Of a stretch of DNA of 42,037 nt, positions 32,477-41,375 are shown piece after piece. Every line of letters starts with the position of its first letter. The stretch's first letter is position 1. The stretch is from contig CAJFJV010000015.1 in NCBI GenBank assembly GCA_904384225.1, positions 1 through 42,037 of the forward strand. Direction: 5' to 3'. The position numbers and the translations under genes are program-made. The notes beneath the pieces were generated by a model. The model was not told the DNA's origin. It was given only the letters and a program-made list of their open reading frames with translations, and did no database searches. The stretch is from an uncultured Oscillospiraceae bacterium. Its GTDB lineage: Bacteria > Bacillota > Clostridia > Oscillospirales > Ruminococcaceae.

Positions 32477-33244
32477 TTGTTCTACATCACATATTTAAAC
32501 CATAGCGGCTTTCTGGCAGAAACAGATTCCCATATTCTTTTATTTGACTATTTCCCCGACTGTGCATCTATAGATGGGACGCTTTCAGATGGGATATTCC
32601 ATCCGAAAACATCCAGTGGCAAGCAGCTTGCAGTATTTATCTCACATAGCCATCACGATCATTTCACCCCTGCCGTTTTTGATTGGGCAAAAATATATCC
32701 GGATACGCTTTATTTTGTTGGAAAAGACATTCGCCGTATTCCGGATGGCGTACGCGTCTTTCGCATGCGCGGGGACGACATGGTAAATGCAGACGGCTTT
32801 TGTGTGTCAGCCCTTCGATCTACGGATGCAGGTGTTGCCTTTATCGTAAAGACTGACGGTTTGTTGCTCTATCATGCAGGTGATTTGAATGACTGGCGCT
32901 GGGAGGGTGAGCCAGAATCTGACAATGCACGAATGTCTACAGCCTATCAAAAGGAGATGCAAAAGCTTTCCGGTATTCGCTTTGACGCGGCTTTTGTGCC
33001 GGTAGATCCCAGACAAGGTGCAAACATGCTAAACGGGCTTGCAGGTTTTCTCAAAGCAGCGCATGCGACACACGTTTTTCCCATGCATTTTTGGGGCGAC
33101 TATACCGCCTGTAGTAAAGCGGCAAATGATCCTGCCCTGTCGAAAACAGATACGATAATCCATCAGATCACCAGAAAAGGGGAATGTTTTGATCTGTCCG
33201 TCCCAGTGGACGGTTTACACCATAAAAGGAGTGAAGAAGGATGA
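32477..33244 (+). CDS. MBL-fold hydrolase, UlaG-like
   Basis: A 255-residue metallo-beta-lactamase-fold protein of the second type in this operon, closer to the UlaG/YtkL branch: short N-terminal strand (YITYLNHSGFLAETDSHILLFDYFPD), the metal motif SHSHHDHFTP (about 57), LYHAGDLNDWRWEG (about 135) and FPMHFWGDY (about 207). The start is TTG at 32477, fixed by AAGGAGG at 32463-32469; an open frame from 32408 precedes that site. It overlaps the next gene by four bases (ATGA). Confidence 0.85.
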   Translation: MFYITYLNHSGFLAETDSHILLFDYFPDCASIDGTLSDGIFHPKTSSGKQLAVFISHSHHDHFTPAVFDWAKIYPDTLYFVGKDIRRIPDGVRVFRMRGDDMVNADGFCVSALRSTDAGVAFIVKTDGLLLYHAGDLNDWRWEGEPESDNARMSTAYQKEMQKLSGIRFDAAFVPVDPRQGANMLNGLAGFLKAAHATHVFPMHFWGDYTACSKAANDPALSKTDTIIHQITRKGECFDLSVPVDGLHHKRSEEG

Positions 33245-34125
33245 ATGTAACGATTGTCGGGAGCGGTCCGGCGGGTATTTCCGCAGCGCTTTATTTAAAA
33301 CGGGCAGGCATGCAGGTGACCATTCTGGCGAAGGACGGCGGCGCACTGCTCAAGGCCGACCATATTGAGAATTACTACGGCTTCAGTGAACCAATATCCG
33401 GTAAGGAACTGCACCGCCGCGGCGTCGAAAACGCAAAACGGTTAGGCTGTGTCTTCAGGGAAGAGGAAGTTTTCTCCATAGAATATTCAAACGGCTTTAC
33501 GGTAAAGACAAACCGCGGTGTGTATCAAGCGGATGCGGTCATTTTGGCAACAGGCGCCGCAAGAAAAGCTCCTCGGATTGACGGCCTTTCTGCCTTTGAA
33601 GGAAGCGGCGTAAGTTACTGTGCCGTATGTGATGCATTTTTTTATCGCAAAAAGGATGTGGCTGTGCTTGGAAGCGGCGAATATGCCGCACATGAGGCAG
33701 AGATTTTAAAGCAGACATCCGGTTCTGTTACCATTTTGACAAATGGCATGCCGTTTACCGGAACACTTCCAGACGAAGTGATGTGCGATACGCGTAAAAT
33801 CGCCGCTATCGTGGGGGAGCAGACCGTCTCAGGCATATGTTTTGAAGACGGCACAACGCTTCCCATCTCCGGCGTGTTCGTAGCGGTGGGTGTTGCCTCC
33901 TCCACTGATCTTGCTCGCAAGATCGGCGCACTAACGGAAGGGACACATATTGTAGTCGATGAGAACGGCGCAACCAACGTACCCGGGCTTTATGCGGCCG
34001 GCGACTGTACAGGCGGCCTTTTACAGATCTCTACTGCTGTTGCTGAAGGAGCAAAAGCGGCAATGGCAATCATCCGACTTTTACAGAAAGCACCAAGCAC
34101 CGAAGGAAGGACAGAACCAGCATGA
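33241..34125 (+). CDS. Thioredoxin reductase-like flavoprotein
   Basis: A 294-residue FAD/NAD(P)-dependent oxidoreductase of the low-molecular-weight thioredoxin reductase type. The FAD motif is GSGPAGISAALY (7-18), the redox pair is CAVCDAFFY (about 129-137), NAD(P) binding is VLGSGEYAAHEAEIL (about 142), and the second FAD motif is GLYAAGDCTGGLLQI (about 245). No thioredoxin gene is adjacent. ATGA overlaps on both sides tie it to the MBL hydrolase before and the DUF815 ATPase after. Typical TrxB is a little longer; this may be a paralogue with its own partner. Confidence 0.88.
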   Translation: MNVTIVGSGPAGISAALYLKRAGMQVTILAKDGGALLKADHIENYYGFSEPISGKELHRRGVENAKRLGCVFREEEVFSIEYSNGFTVKTNRGVYQADAVILATGAARKAPRIDGLSAFEGSGVSYCAVCDAFFYRKKDVAVLGSGEYAAHEAEILKQTSGSVTILTNGMPFTGTLPDEVMCDTRKIAAIVGEQTVSGICFEDGTTLPISGVFVAVGVASSTDLARKIGALTEGTHIVVDENGATNVPGLYAAGDCTGGLLQISTAVAEGAKAAMAIIRLLQKAPSTEGRTEPA

Positions 34126-35309
34126 TGGATTTTAATGAATTATCAGAAGAACTTACAGGCCTTACGGTTTTCCGTTCCCTTTTAGGTGACACTGTAATCG
34201 CACCGCTTAGACAGCTGATACATGCTGTTGCAGATGGTTTGCCTATTCGTGTTCCTTATGCAGAATTCACGGCGGCACTGTACAAATATACAGATAATCT
34301 GACCGACTATATCACAACGGCAGTACTTGAAAACGAAAACGTATATCTTCTGCGCCGCGCGCGCGGACAGGAAATCTCCGATGCTATCCGGTCATGTCTT
34401 GAACATGAACTTTCCGTTTTGGAGGAGGTTTCCCAGCTAACCCCAGAACATTTCCGCCGGGAAACGGGTTACAAAGGTTTTCTTCCAGAATGGCATACGT
34501 CGTCTTGTGTGCTGAAAGAGATTTACGCAGCCCGCGCAGAGCAGGCAAGTACGCATGGATATGGCATGTTCGCCAGATATGACGCTTTTTTCTTAAACAA
34601 TGGAACGCTTGTCCCAGTTAAAAATCCAGACCGTACCGCACTCTCCGACCTATACGGTTATGAAGCGCAGCGGCAGGAAGTCCTTGAAAATACAGCGGCT
34701 CTCTTAAACGGAAAGCCTGCGGTAAACCTCTTGCTATATGGGGATGCTGGTACTGGGAAATCTTCCACAGTCAAAGCTGTTGCAAACCATTTCAAGGATC
34801 GCGGATTACGCTTGATCGAATTGAAAAAGAGCCAGCTCCGTGAAATCCCTGGCTTAATCGATCAGCTCTCAGAAAACCCGCTCCGCTTTATCTTGTTTAT
34901 TGACGATCTCTCCTTTACAAAGGATGATGATGACTTTTCTGCTTTAAAAGCAGTATTGGAGGGATCGGTCTCCTCACGATCCGGCAATGTGGTAATCTAT
35001 GCTACCAGCAACCGCCGTCATCTGGTAAAAGAGAATTTTTCCGACCGTAATGGAGACGACATTCATTTTAATGATACTATGCAGGAGATGGTTTCACTTT
35101 CCGATCGGTTTGGGCTCACCATTACGTTTTTGCGCCCGAACAAATCTGAGTACCAATCCATTGTGGCAGAGCTTGCCAGACAATACGGGGTAAATATGGA
35201 TGCACGCGTGCTTGCGGTGAAAGCCGATGCATTTGCTATCCGCAAAAGCGGGTACTCCCCGCGTGTAGCCAAGCAGTTTATAGAACTAATGAAAGCCGCG
35301 GCTGACTAA
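34122..35309 (+). CDS. DUF815 family AAA ATPase
   Basis: A 395-residue protein. The N-terminal 170 residues are helical and of unknown function; the C-terminal AAA domain (about 175-390) has Walker A GDAGTGKSSTVK (about 207), Walker B FILFIDDLSF (about 258) and the sensor segment VVIYATSNRRHL (about 289). DUF815 proteins are widespread in Firmicutes without a firm role. It overlaps the reductase gene by four bases (ATGA) and ends the operon. Confidence 0.88.
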   Translation: MMDFNELSEELTGLTVFRSLLGDTVIAPLRQLIHAVADGLPIRVPYAEFTAALYKYTDNLTDYITTAVLENENVYLLRRARGQEISDAIRSCLEHELSVLEEVSQLTPEHFRRETGYKGFLPEWHTSSCVLKEIYAARAEQASTHGYGMFARYDAFFLNNGTLVPVKNPDRTALSDLYGYEAQRQEVLENTAALLNGKPAVNLLLYGDAGTGKSSTVKAVANHFKDRGLRLIELKKSQLREIPGLIDQLSENPLRFILFIDDLSFTKDDDDFSALKAVLEGSVSSRSGNVVIYATSNRRHLVKENFSDRNGDDIHFNDTMQEMVSLSDRFGLTITFLRPNKSEYQSIVAELARQYGVNMDARVLAVKADAFAIRKSGYSPRVAKQFIELMKAAAD

Positions 35310-35559
35310 GCGGCCTGCGGGATACAATCGTTTAACTCCTTCTGCCCTGCGATTATTGTTTTTTCTGAATTCAGTTGTTTTGTCTAAATTGCCTATTACA
35401 TCCTCCCATTGCTTTGTGGTAAAATAGAAATATGAAGTGCGATTTGCTTTTTGTCTTTTCATTTATCTTGCACGTCCAAAGTATTTTTGCAGGCCGGAAA
35501 AGTACGGTTATTTCCTCCCTGCATCACAAAGTCAAGACCGCAGAAACAGGGAGGTAAAC

Positions 35560-36072
35560 ATGTTTGGAATCAATGATACGGTACAATATGGAACAACCGG
35601 TGTTTGCAGGATTACGGATATGGTAAGCAAAAATTTTGACGGCAAGCTCATCCGCTATTATGTGCTGAAACCGATCCACCAAACCAACGAAGTCGTATAT
35701 GTCCCGGTTAAAAACGAACGGCTTGTCGCCAAAATGAAAAAGCTCCTTTCCGCTGAAGAGATAGAAGCGCTTGTACGGGATATTCCCAGATGCCAGATCG
35801 ATTGGATTGAGGACGACAGCGCCCGACAGACAGCTTATCAAGCCATTGTATCAAATGGAGAGCGCCGCGAATTGCTTGGTCTTATCCGTGTGCTTTATCT
35901 CAGGCAGCGTGCTTTAAAAGAACGGCACCGCCATCTGCGTACAGCGGACGAACAGCTTCTAAAGACTGCGGAAAAACTGATAAACGATGAATTTTCCGCA
36001 GTTCTGCATATTTCTCCTGAAGAGGTTGTCCCCTTTATTACAAAACGACTGGGTGAAACTGCCTCGGAATAA
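35560..36072 (+). CDS. CarD-like transcriptional regulator
   Basis: A 170-residue CarD/CdnL family protein: the N-terminal RNA-polymerase-interacting domain (about 1-60; NDTVQYGTTGVCRITDMV, VYVPVKNERL) and a helical C-terminal domain. CarD proteins bind the beta subunit and stabilise open complexes at promoters. AGGGAGG gives the ATG at 35560; the longer open frame from 35437 is not translated. It is a single gene after the DUF815 operon, followed by a clear terminator. Confidence 0.9.
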   Translation: MFGINDTVQYGTTGVCRITDMVSKNFDGKLIRYYVLKPIHQTNEVVYVPVKNERLVAKMKKLLSAEEIEALVRDIPRCQIDWIEDDSARQTAYQAIVSNGERRELLGLIRVLYLRQRALKERHRHLRTADEQLLKTAEKLINDEFSAVLHISPEEVVPFITKRLGETASE

Positions 36073-36127
36073 GCCTTCCAAGCGGAGACTTACCTTTTCC
36101 ATTACATTATTATTTTCCAATAACGTT

Positions 36128-36161
36128 AACAGGGCCGGGATAAATCGGCCCTGTTCTTTTT
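36128..36161 (+). terminator. Terminator of the CarD-like gene
   Basis: AACAGGGCCG and CGGCCCTGTT flank GGATAAAT and are followed by CTTTTTT. Confidence 0.9.
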
Positions 36162-36208
36162 TCAAAAGTCTCAGTATTTTCAAACGGAATACATCAACTT
36201 TCCTACTT

Positions 36209-36772
36209 CTATCGGCAAACTTGCGGTAAGTCATCCCGGCATATTCCGTAAAGATCGCAGTCCTCATACCCCATGTGGCTCCGGTATTTCTGCCGAGCAC
36301 GGCCCTCCAGCAGCATACCGGCTTTTCGCATTACAGCCCTGGAGGAAGGGTTGCGCACCGAATGGAACGCCTCCAGACGATTGACGCCTGCACTGTCGAA
36401 GGCATAGCGGATTACGGTACATAACGCCTCAGTCATAATTCCCTTTCCCCAGAACCGGCGGCATAGATTGTACGAAAGGCTGCCAACGGCATCCTGCGGA
36501 TCCTCAACCTCGAATCCGATTGAACCGATCACTTCCCTATTCTCCTTCATTGTAATTGCCCACCGGTAAAAACCGGGTTTCCCATAGGAAGCGATAAATT
36601 GGCTGATAAACTGCGCTGTCTCTTCTACACACGAATGCATATTCCAATGCATGAAAGCTGCCACTTCTGAATCAGAATAGATATTGCGAAATGCAGCCTC
36701 CGCATCCTCCGGCTCAAAACAGCGTAGCGATAGACGTGCCGTTTCGATTGTGTCCATCCCTTTTTCGCTCAC
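36209..36772 (-). CDS. GNAT family N-acetyltransferase (RimJ-like)
   Basis: A 187-residue GNAT enzyme of the RimJ/RimL type, acetylating an amino group with acetyl-CoA. It starts IETARLSLRCFEPEDAEAAF; the acetyl-CoA region is IGSIGFEVEDPQDAVGSLSYNLCRRFWGKGIMTEAL, and VRNPSSRAVMRKAGM follows. The GTG start at 36772 overlaps the stop of the preceding HAD gene by four bases (GTGA), with AAGGGGAAC upstream; an ATG at 36757 is the alternative. The substrate is not known. Confidence 0.88.
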   Translation of the reverse strand: MSEKGMDTIETARLSLRCFEPEDAEAAFRNIYSDSEVAAFMHWNMHSCVEETAQFISQFIASYGKPGFYRWAITMKENREVIGSIGFEVEDPQDAVGSLSYNLCRRFWGKGIMTEALCTVIRYAFDSAGVNRLEAFHSVRNPSSRAVMRKAGMLLEGRARQKYRSHMGYEDCDLYGICRDDLPQVCR

Positions 36773-37443
36773 TTTTTAAGTTCCCCTTGTCTTTGCTGTT
36801 CTTTTAAGAATGCCAGCAATGCGGTCAACGAAGGAAACTCTCGGAACAGCATGGCACGCAGCTCTTCTGTCGGCGCGATCTGATCGGGCACCATTACCGG
36901 CAGCATTCCTGCCGCATATGCAGAACGGATGCCATTTGGCGAATCCTCCACTGCAATACAGGCTGCGGGAGGAATTTTCAATGCATCACAGGCGATCAGA
37001 TAAATATCCGGCGCCGGCTTGCTATGCTCCACCATATCGCCGGTAACAATTTGATCGAAAAACGGAAAAATCCCTGCACGCTTTAAATGGGAAACGGCGC
37101 TTTCCCGTGAAGTAGAAGTAGCCAATGCCGTAGGAATCTTTTCTTCGGATAACCAGCGAAGGATCTCATATACCCCATCCTTTACTGGCAGTTCCTTTTC
37201 CACAAGTGCCCGAAAGCGCCCCCCAATAAAGCGGGTATATTCGTCAAAGGGAAAATCTTCTCCTAAAACCTCAGCAAAAAGAAGGCGTGTATCCGTGTGA
37301 TTTAACCCTACACTGCGAATAATCAGATCATCTAAATCTGCATCGATCGGATACTCCTTTGCTGATTCACGCCACGCTGTCGCATAAAGGCGCTCTGTAT
37401 CAAACAAAACGCCATCCATATCGAAAACAACTGCCTGTATCAT
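36769..37443 (-). CDS. HAD family phosphatase (beta-phosphoglucomutase-like)
   Basis: A 224-residue HAD hydrolase, subfamily with a cap between motifs 1 and 2. Motif 1 is VVFDMDGVLFDTERL with the nucleophile Asp, motif 2 is ALATSTSRESA, motif 3 Lys is in HSKPAPDIYL, and motif 4 is IAVEDSPNGIRSAYAAGM. It matches the YcjU/beta-phosphoglucomutase/phosphatase group; true mutases and phosphatases cannot be told apart here. GGAGG before the ATG at 37443 sets the start, since the earlier ATG at 37458 lies upstream of it. It is translationally coupled to the GNAT gene. Confidence 0.88.
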   Translation of the reverse strand: MIQAVVFDMDGVLFDTERLYATAWRESAKEYPIDADLDDLIIRSVGLNHTDTRLLFAEVLGEDFPFDEYTRFIGGRFRALVEKELPVKDGVYEILRWLSEEKIPTALATSTSRESAVSHLKRAGIFPFFDQIVTGDMVEHSKPAPDIYLIACDALKIPPAACIAVEDSPNGIRSAYAAGMLPVMVPDQIAPTEELRAMLFREFPSLTALLAFLKEQQRQGELKK

Positions 37444-37552
37444 ACTCTGCTCCTCCATAATTGGTATCTTTCTTAGATTCTAAAAGAATTCATTTTACCC
37501 TTTATTATAAAGGATCGAGGCATTGTTTGCAATCTAAAACACATCTGATTTC

Positions 37553-37910
37553 TCCAGCTATGTGGGAACATCCCCAGCTTGCGCATGACCCGGAACAGGC
37601 TTTCCGGGCAACGGATGTAACCGCGCTTACGAGACCGGTGCCAGAGTTCCACCATCCCCAGTGTTGGATTCCGTTTTCGCATATCCCGGATAAGCTTCCG
37701 TTCTGCCTCTGTATGATGCTTTGGATGGTGGTGCGGGCGTCTGGACTGGCAGGCAAGGGAAGCTGCACTTCCATCCCAGCGAGCCTTCCAGAAGCAGATA
37801 TACGAGCGGGTTTTGTTGTACTTCCGGCTCGCACGGCTTACGCTATACTTGGCTGCATACTGCATTAGGGATTGTCGAAAGCGCATGTCTTGTGTTATGC
37901 TATTACGCAT
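37553..37910 (-). pseudogene. Truncated transposase (N-terminal part only)
   Basis: The N-terminal 119 residues of a transposase-like helix-turn-helix protein: SITQDMRFRQSLMQYA, VSRASRKYNKTRSYI and a winged segment up to ESLFRVMRKLGMFP. This is the first part of an IS3/IS481-type transposase common in Clostridia; in full-length copies a DDE integrase domain follows. Here the homology stops near 37555 and the frame runs on only briefly, so the catalytic domain is missing. AAAGGAG lies upstream of the ATG at 37910, and an imperfect inverted repeat (GTATCGT/ACGACAC) near 37944-37964 may mark the element's end. It is a dead remnant between the HAD gene and tRNA-Leu. Confidence 0.7.
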
Positions 37911-38065
37911 GAGGGACAAAGCTCCTTTTTGGGTTGTTTGGTGTCGTAACTTAACGATACCTTATGAAGGCTCTGTCCTTCTCTTTTTTTATTTGCTTTT
38001 CTTGCCCTGCTGTCCAATATGTATTGTAGCTCTACAATAAACAGCAAAAGAAATGAAAAGAGCAA

Positions 38066-38095
38066 TTGACAAGCAGGGGACTCATTTGCTATAAT
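38066..38095 (+). promoter_or_regulatory. Promoter of tRNA-Leu
   Basis: Consensus TTGACA and TATAAT with an 18-base spacer, ending ten bases before the tRNA. Confidence 0.85.
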
Positions 38096-38104
38096 GAATG
38101 CAAT

Positions 38105-38188
38105 GCGGGCGTGGCGGAATTGGCAGACGCGCCAGACTTAGGATCTGGTATCTCCGATGTGCAGGTTCAACTCCTGTCGCCCGCACCA
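38105..38188 (+). tRNA. tRNA-Leu (anticodon UAG)
   Basis: An 84-base class II tRNA with acceptor stem GCGGGCG / CGCCCGC, discriminator A and encoded CCA. The anticodon stem CCAGA / TCTGG encloses CTTAGGA, giving anticodon UAG; a variable arm (TATCTCCGATGTG) and the T-loop GTTCAACTC follow. It has its own promoter and terminator. tRNA-Leu genes are common integration sites, and a transposase remnant and decayed DNA flank this one. Confidence 0.97.
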
Positions 38189-38192
38189 AACG

Positions 38193-38226
38193 AGCAAAAG
38201 CCGCATTATTGCGGCTTTTGCTTTTA
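38193..38226 (+). terminator. Terminator of tRNA-Leu
   Basis: AGCAAAAGCCGC and GCGGCTTTTGCT form a perfect 12-base-pair stem with loop ATTATT, followed by TTTAT. Confidence 0.9.
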
Positions 38227-38313
38227 TACCGGGATTTATCGGCGTTTTTTATTGTATTTTTGTACTTATTTTCTGCAAACAATTACTCGAAAAATACATT
38301 GATTTTCTGAAGA

Positions 38314-38337
38314 ATGCAACACGAAATGCAACACGAT
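38314..38337 (+). repeat. Tandem 11-base direct repeat
   Basis: ATGCAACACGA occurs twice in succession, one base apart, 125 bases after tRNA-Leu. Confidence 0.7.
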
Positions 38338-38383
38338 TTACAGGCGGTATTTATTGTATTTATATTCATGCTGCATTTTTTAA

Positions 38384-38813
38384 TCAATCATCGATTGTCC
38401 AATTTTGGGGAGCATTATACCCGTATATATCCGATACAGCTAAGACCTTGGCCTCGATTTCTATGCGGTTGCCGTCCTACACTGGGGCGGACAGCATAAT
38501 ACCGGATGCAATCGACTGGTCAATCGCATCACTGTTGTCACCGGTCACCGGGATGGATTCCCGACAGTAGCAGTAGACACAGCGTCTCATGCCATCCTTT
38601 GCGCTGTAATCGGAATACAGACCGTACATACTGCAGCCAGCCAAAGAAAAATTCCCGTAGTGCATGCTGGAGATATTCTCATATCGGCAAGCGCAAATAT
38701 GTTACCGTTGAAAAAGTACAGCACGGGATACTGATATCATCGGTTAAGGTATACAACTTTGAGATTGAGGATTTATCATACAGTATTCTGGTAAGAAGCG
38801 CGTTCTGGTTCAT
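38384..38813 (-). pseudogene. Decayed gene of unknown family
   Basis: On the minus strand an ATG at 38813 opens a frame (ILYDKSSISKLYTLTDDISI) that stops after about 43 codons. The next frame then continues with a coding-like sequence (FSLAGCSMYGLYSDYSAKDG, CVYCYCRESIPVTGDNS, IDQSIASGIML), is broken once by TAG at 38477-38479, and continues with RIEIEAKVLAVSDIYGYN to a TGA at 38384. One frameshift and one stop would thus break a protein of about 140 residues. I do not recognise the family, and no ribosome binding site is visible. The opposite strand is also open for part of this length, so the call is tentative. Confidence 0.3.
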
Positions 38814-38966
38814 AATAATTGTATAGAAAGTGATTATAGCCCCCTTTCTACCACTAAACCAGCAAAAGGATACATTATCCCTATTTGCAATGGAGCTCCT
38901 GCATACTAAAAGTTCGACTTTCTCTTATATGAGCTCTCGAATAGCTCCACGCAAAATACGCAGTGA

Positions 38967-39009
38967 AAAGCCTGCTATTATAGGACTCAATCCTATAATA
39001 GCAGGCTTT
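38967..39009. terminator. Terminator of the GH78 gene
   Basis: A 19-base-pair perfect stem (38967-38985 with 38991-39009, loop CTCAA) with A- and T-tracts on the two sides; it ends the minus-strand rhamnosidase transcript. Confidence 0.85.
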
Positions 39010-39045
39010 CTAATACCTATGCTGATATTCTTTTGATAGATCAAA

Positions 39046-41304
39046 CTATGGCCGTCTCTGTACCGCAAGGTATTTTCCCGTTTCAATGACTGTATGATTC
39101 GGAGCACAATGGTCGGTAAGCTGCCAGCCTTCCGGCAGTTTTAATTCCGCATACATACCGTCCGGTATACGGATTTGAAGAGCAACCCCATTTTCCGTCT
39201 TTTCCCATCGGATAAACACCTCACCGCAGACACTCTCATGCCTTCCCTCAGCAAATGACAAGGAGGACGGAAAAGAAGGCGCCAGAAGGACAGTGTCAGC
39301 CCCCCGCCGATTCGGATTGATACGGATACCGGCAATGTCTTTTAGGAAAAAGCCGCTGATAAATGCCCAGCAGTGATGATTAAGCGAAAGCGTCCTTCCA
39401 CCTTGCGGCGTGAATTCCTCCCAAAGTGTAGTAGCCCCTTTTTCAAGCCAATTTCCAAATGAAGGATAGTCGGGCCGCGTGATCATTTCAAGCGCTAAGT
39501 CTATTTTTCCAAATTTGTTCAGTACATGGAACAGCGCTCTTCCTCCCAGCATTCCGGCATAAAGACGTCCGCCTTCTGCTTGAATTGCCTCAAGCAGCCG
39601 TGCAAAAGCAGTTTTCTCTTCATCACGGTTAAACACGCCGTAAAATAAAGCCATTGCCTGCGGGGTTTGCCCTCCGCCGCAGACACGGCATTCCGGAAAG
39701 CTAATAAGCTCACGGCGGATAGCATCGCGCATTTCACGCGCAAGAAGCGCTGCATACTCCGCTTCCGCCTCCATATGAAGTTCCCGGAACAAAAAGGCGG
39801 CTTTTTCGGCAATATCCATAACATATACGCTGTCGGTAAATTCCAATGGAGTCGAGTATTCGTGTGCTTCACGGTATGGCTGTAACCAATCGCCAAGTCC
39901 ACAGGAAACAAGGCCGTTTTCCATCCGTTTGGAACGGATATAGGCAAGATACCGTAAAAATGCAAAACTATTCTCGCGCACTATCGAAAGATCGCCCCGA
40001 TAAAGATATGTGTAATAAGGCAATGTAAACAGTGCACTATCCCACGCCGGCCCGTTTCCCCATGTATATCCCCACGTTCCAGTAGGAATAATGCCAGGAA
40101 GCCGTCCTTGTTCTGTCTGGGCCTTTCGTATATTGTGCAGCCACTCTCTATAGCTTTTTTCCGGAGCGAAGTTTAAAAGCGTCTGCTCTGCTGAAAGCGA
40201 GGCATCCCCGGTCCAGCCGTTTTTCTCACGGTGCGGGCAATCTGTCGGGAAATAATAGAAATTGCTCAACGTTGACCGGCGGGCACAACTCTGAAGTTGA
40301 TTTAAACGTTCATCCGAACAATGGAACGAACCACGCTGCGGAAGCGCTGAATGGGCACAGAGCATTGTAAGAAGCGAAGGCTTTGCCTGTTCCGGTGTAA
40401 TGCCGTCCACCTTAATATATCGGTATCCAAAATACGAAAAATGTGGGATGTAATGTTCTTCCCCTTTTCCGGAAAGAGTATAGGATACGCGCTGTACACG
40501 CGGGCCGCCAGAAAACGTATGGTTTTCCGTCAACAATTTTCCATTTTCAATTGTTTCACCAAAAGCAAAAGAAATATGCTGCCCGGATTTTCCGCTAATG
40601 CATAGCTCAAAAAAGCCTGCACTGTTTTCCCCGAAATCGTAGAGCCAGCCGCTATCCTCCGGCTTAATTGATACTGGCTGGATACGGCGTGTTATCCGGA
40701 TTGGCTCTGCCTGCGTCACACGTTTCTCGCCCCGCGGCGGCGTCACAAAAAAGGCATGCTCCCAAGAAGCGTCACAGAATTCGGGCTGCGCCCATCCTTC
40801 CTCATACAGGCGCGCGTCGTAATCCTCCCCTGCGCGCAAATCATCAAATAAAATCGGTGATGGCGCGGCCTTAAATAATTCATCGGCTTCAAAAAAGACT
40901 TCTTCACCGTCTTCATATTCAACAGTAAAACGCATCGAAAGCATAGGAGCTGCGCGCCATGGAGCCAGATGGAAATCCCATACCGCTCCTCCTGGATTGT
41001 TTAAAAAACCATTGCCCAACAGCACACCAAGCGCATTCTTTCCCTCATGTACATATGCGGTCAAATCATAGCGATCATAATAAAGGATATGATCTGGATT
41101 GGAAATATAAGGTGCAAGGCGTCCTTTTGTCACCTCTTCCCCATTTACATAAAGCTCATAAAAGCCAAGACCGCAGATTAGTGCTGAAGCGCGGCGCACA
41201 GCTTTTTTTATGAAAAAGCAACGGCGCAGCAGCGGGGCCGAAACCGGTTTTTCCATCGTTGTATATGTATGGGATGCACTAATAAAACGCTGTGGGAACA
41301 TCAT
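39046..41304 (-). CDS. Alpha-L-rhamnosidase, glycoside hydrolase family 78
   Basis: A 752-residue GH78 protein that releases L-rhamnose from plant glycosides or pectic rhamnogalacturonan. An N-terminal beta domain (about 30-180; GFYELYVNGEEVTKGRLAPY) precedes a concanavalin-like domain and the (alpha/alpha)6 catalytic barrel (about 310-660). The catalytic signature is complete: TDCPHREKNGWTGD (about 354-367) has Asp, Glu and Asp at the spacing known from characterised family members, and the base Glu lies in ATTLWEE near 630, with SLNHHCWA after it. A C-terminal beta domain ends the protein. It lacks the extra N-terminal domain of longer relatives and has no signal peptide, so it should act inside the cell. 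AAAGGTGG precedes the ATG. Confidence 0.93.
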   Translation of the reverse strand: MMFPQRFISASHTYTTMEKPVSAPLLRRCFFIKKAVRRASALICGLGFYELYVNGEEVTKGRLAPYISNPDHILYYDRYDLTAYVHEGKNALGVLLGNGFLNNPGGAVWDFHLAPWRAAPMLSMRFTVEYEDGEEVFFEADELFKAAPSPILFDDLRAGEDYDARLYEEGWAQPEFCDASWEHAFFVTPPRGEKRVTQAEPIRITRRIQPVSIKPEDSGWLYDFGENSAGFFELCISGKSGQHISFAFGETIENGKLLTENHTFSGGPRVQRVSYTLSGKGEEHYIPHFSYFGYRYIKVDGITPEQAKPSLLTMLCAHSALPQRGSFHCSDERLNQLQSCARRSTLSNFYYFPTDCPHREKNGWTGDASLSAEQTLLNFAPEKSYREWLHNIRKAQTEQGRLPGIIPTGTWGYTWGNGPAWDSALFTLPYYTYLYRGDLSIVRENSFAFLRYLAYIRSKRMENGLVSCGLGDWLQPYREAHEYSTPLEFTDSVYVMDIAEKAAFLFRELHMEAEAEYAALLAREMRDAIRRELISFPECRVCGGGQTPQAMALFYGVFNRDEEKTAFARLLEAIQAEGGRLYAGMLGGRALFHVLNKFGKIDLALEMITRPDYPSFGNWLEKGATTLWEEFTPQGGRTLSLNHHCWAFISGFFLKDIAGIRINPNRRGADTVLLAPSFPSSLSFAEGRHESVCGEVFIRWEKTENGVALQIRIPDGMYAELKLPEGWQLTDHCAPNHTVIETGKYLAVQRRP

Positions 41305-41333
41305 CCATAAACCACCTTTCAGCGCTCGTTTCT

Positions 41334-41366
41334 AGCAGGCTGCATTCCTTGCACATGCAGCCTGCT
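41334..41366 (-). promoter_or_regulatory. Hairpin at the start of the GH78 transcript
   Basis: AGCAGGCTGCAT and ATGCAGCCTGCT form a perfect 12-base-pair stem with a nine-base loop, directly after the predicted transcription start. On the minus strand no T-tract follows, so it is not a terminator for this gene; it could be a 5' stabilising stem or a dyad operator. Confidence 0.55.
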
Positions 41367-41375
41367 TTTGCGGCA

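Larger units (their letters stand above)
38227..38966. other. Gene-poor decayed segment beside tRNA-Leu
   Basis: About 740 bases without an intact gene between the tRNA terminator and the 38967 hairpin. It contains the 11-base direct repeat and the possible minus-strand pseudogene. This looks like the scar of a lost mobile element, but no integrase and no second copy of the tRNA 3' end was found. Confidence 0.45.

Noticed and set aside
38157-38570. Plus-strand open frame of about 137 codons starting within the tRNA-Leu gene
   Set aside because: It starts inside the tRNA, crosses its terminator and has no ribosome binding site.
38967-39009. Perfect 19-base inverted repeat as a MITE or transposon end
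   Set aside because: Its position just after the GH78 stop and flanking A/T tracts are those of a terminator; no second copy is seen.
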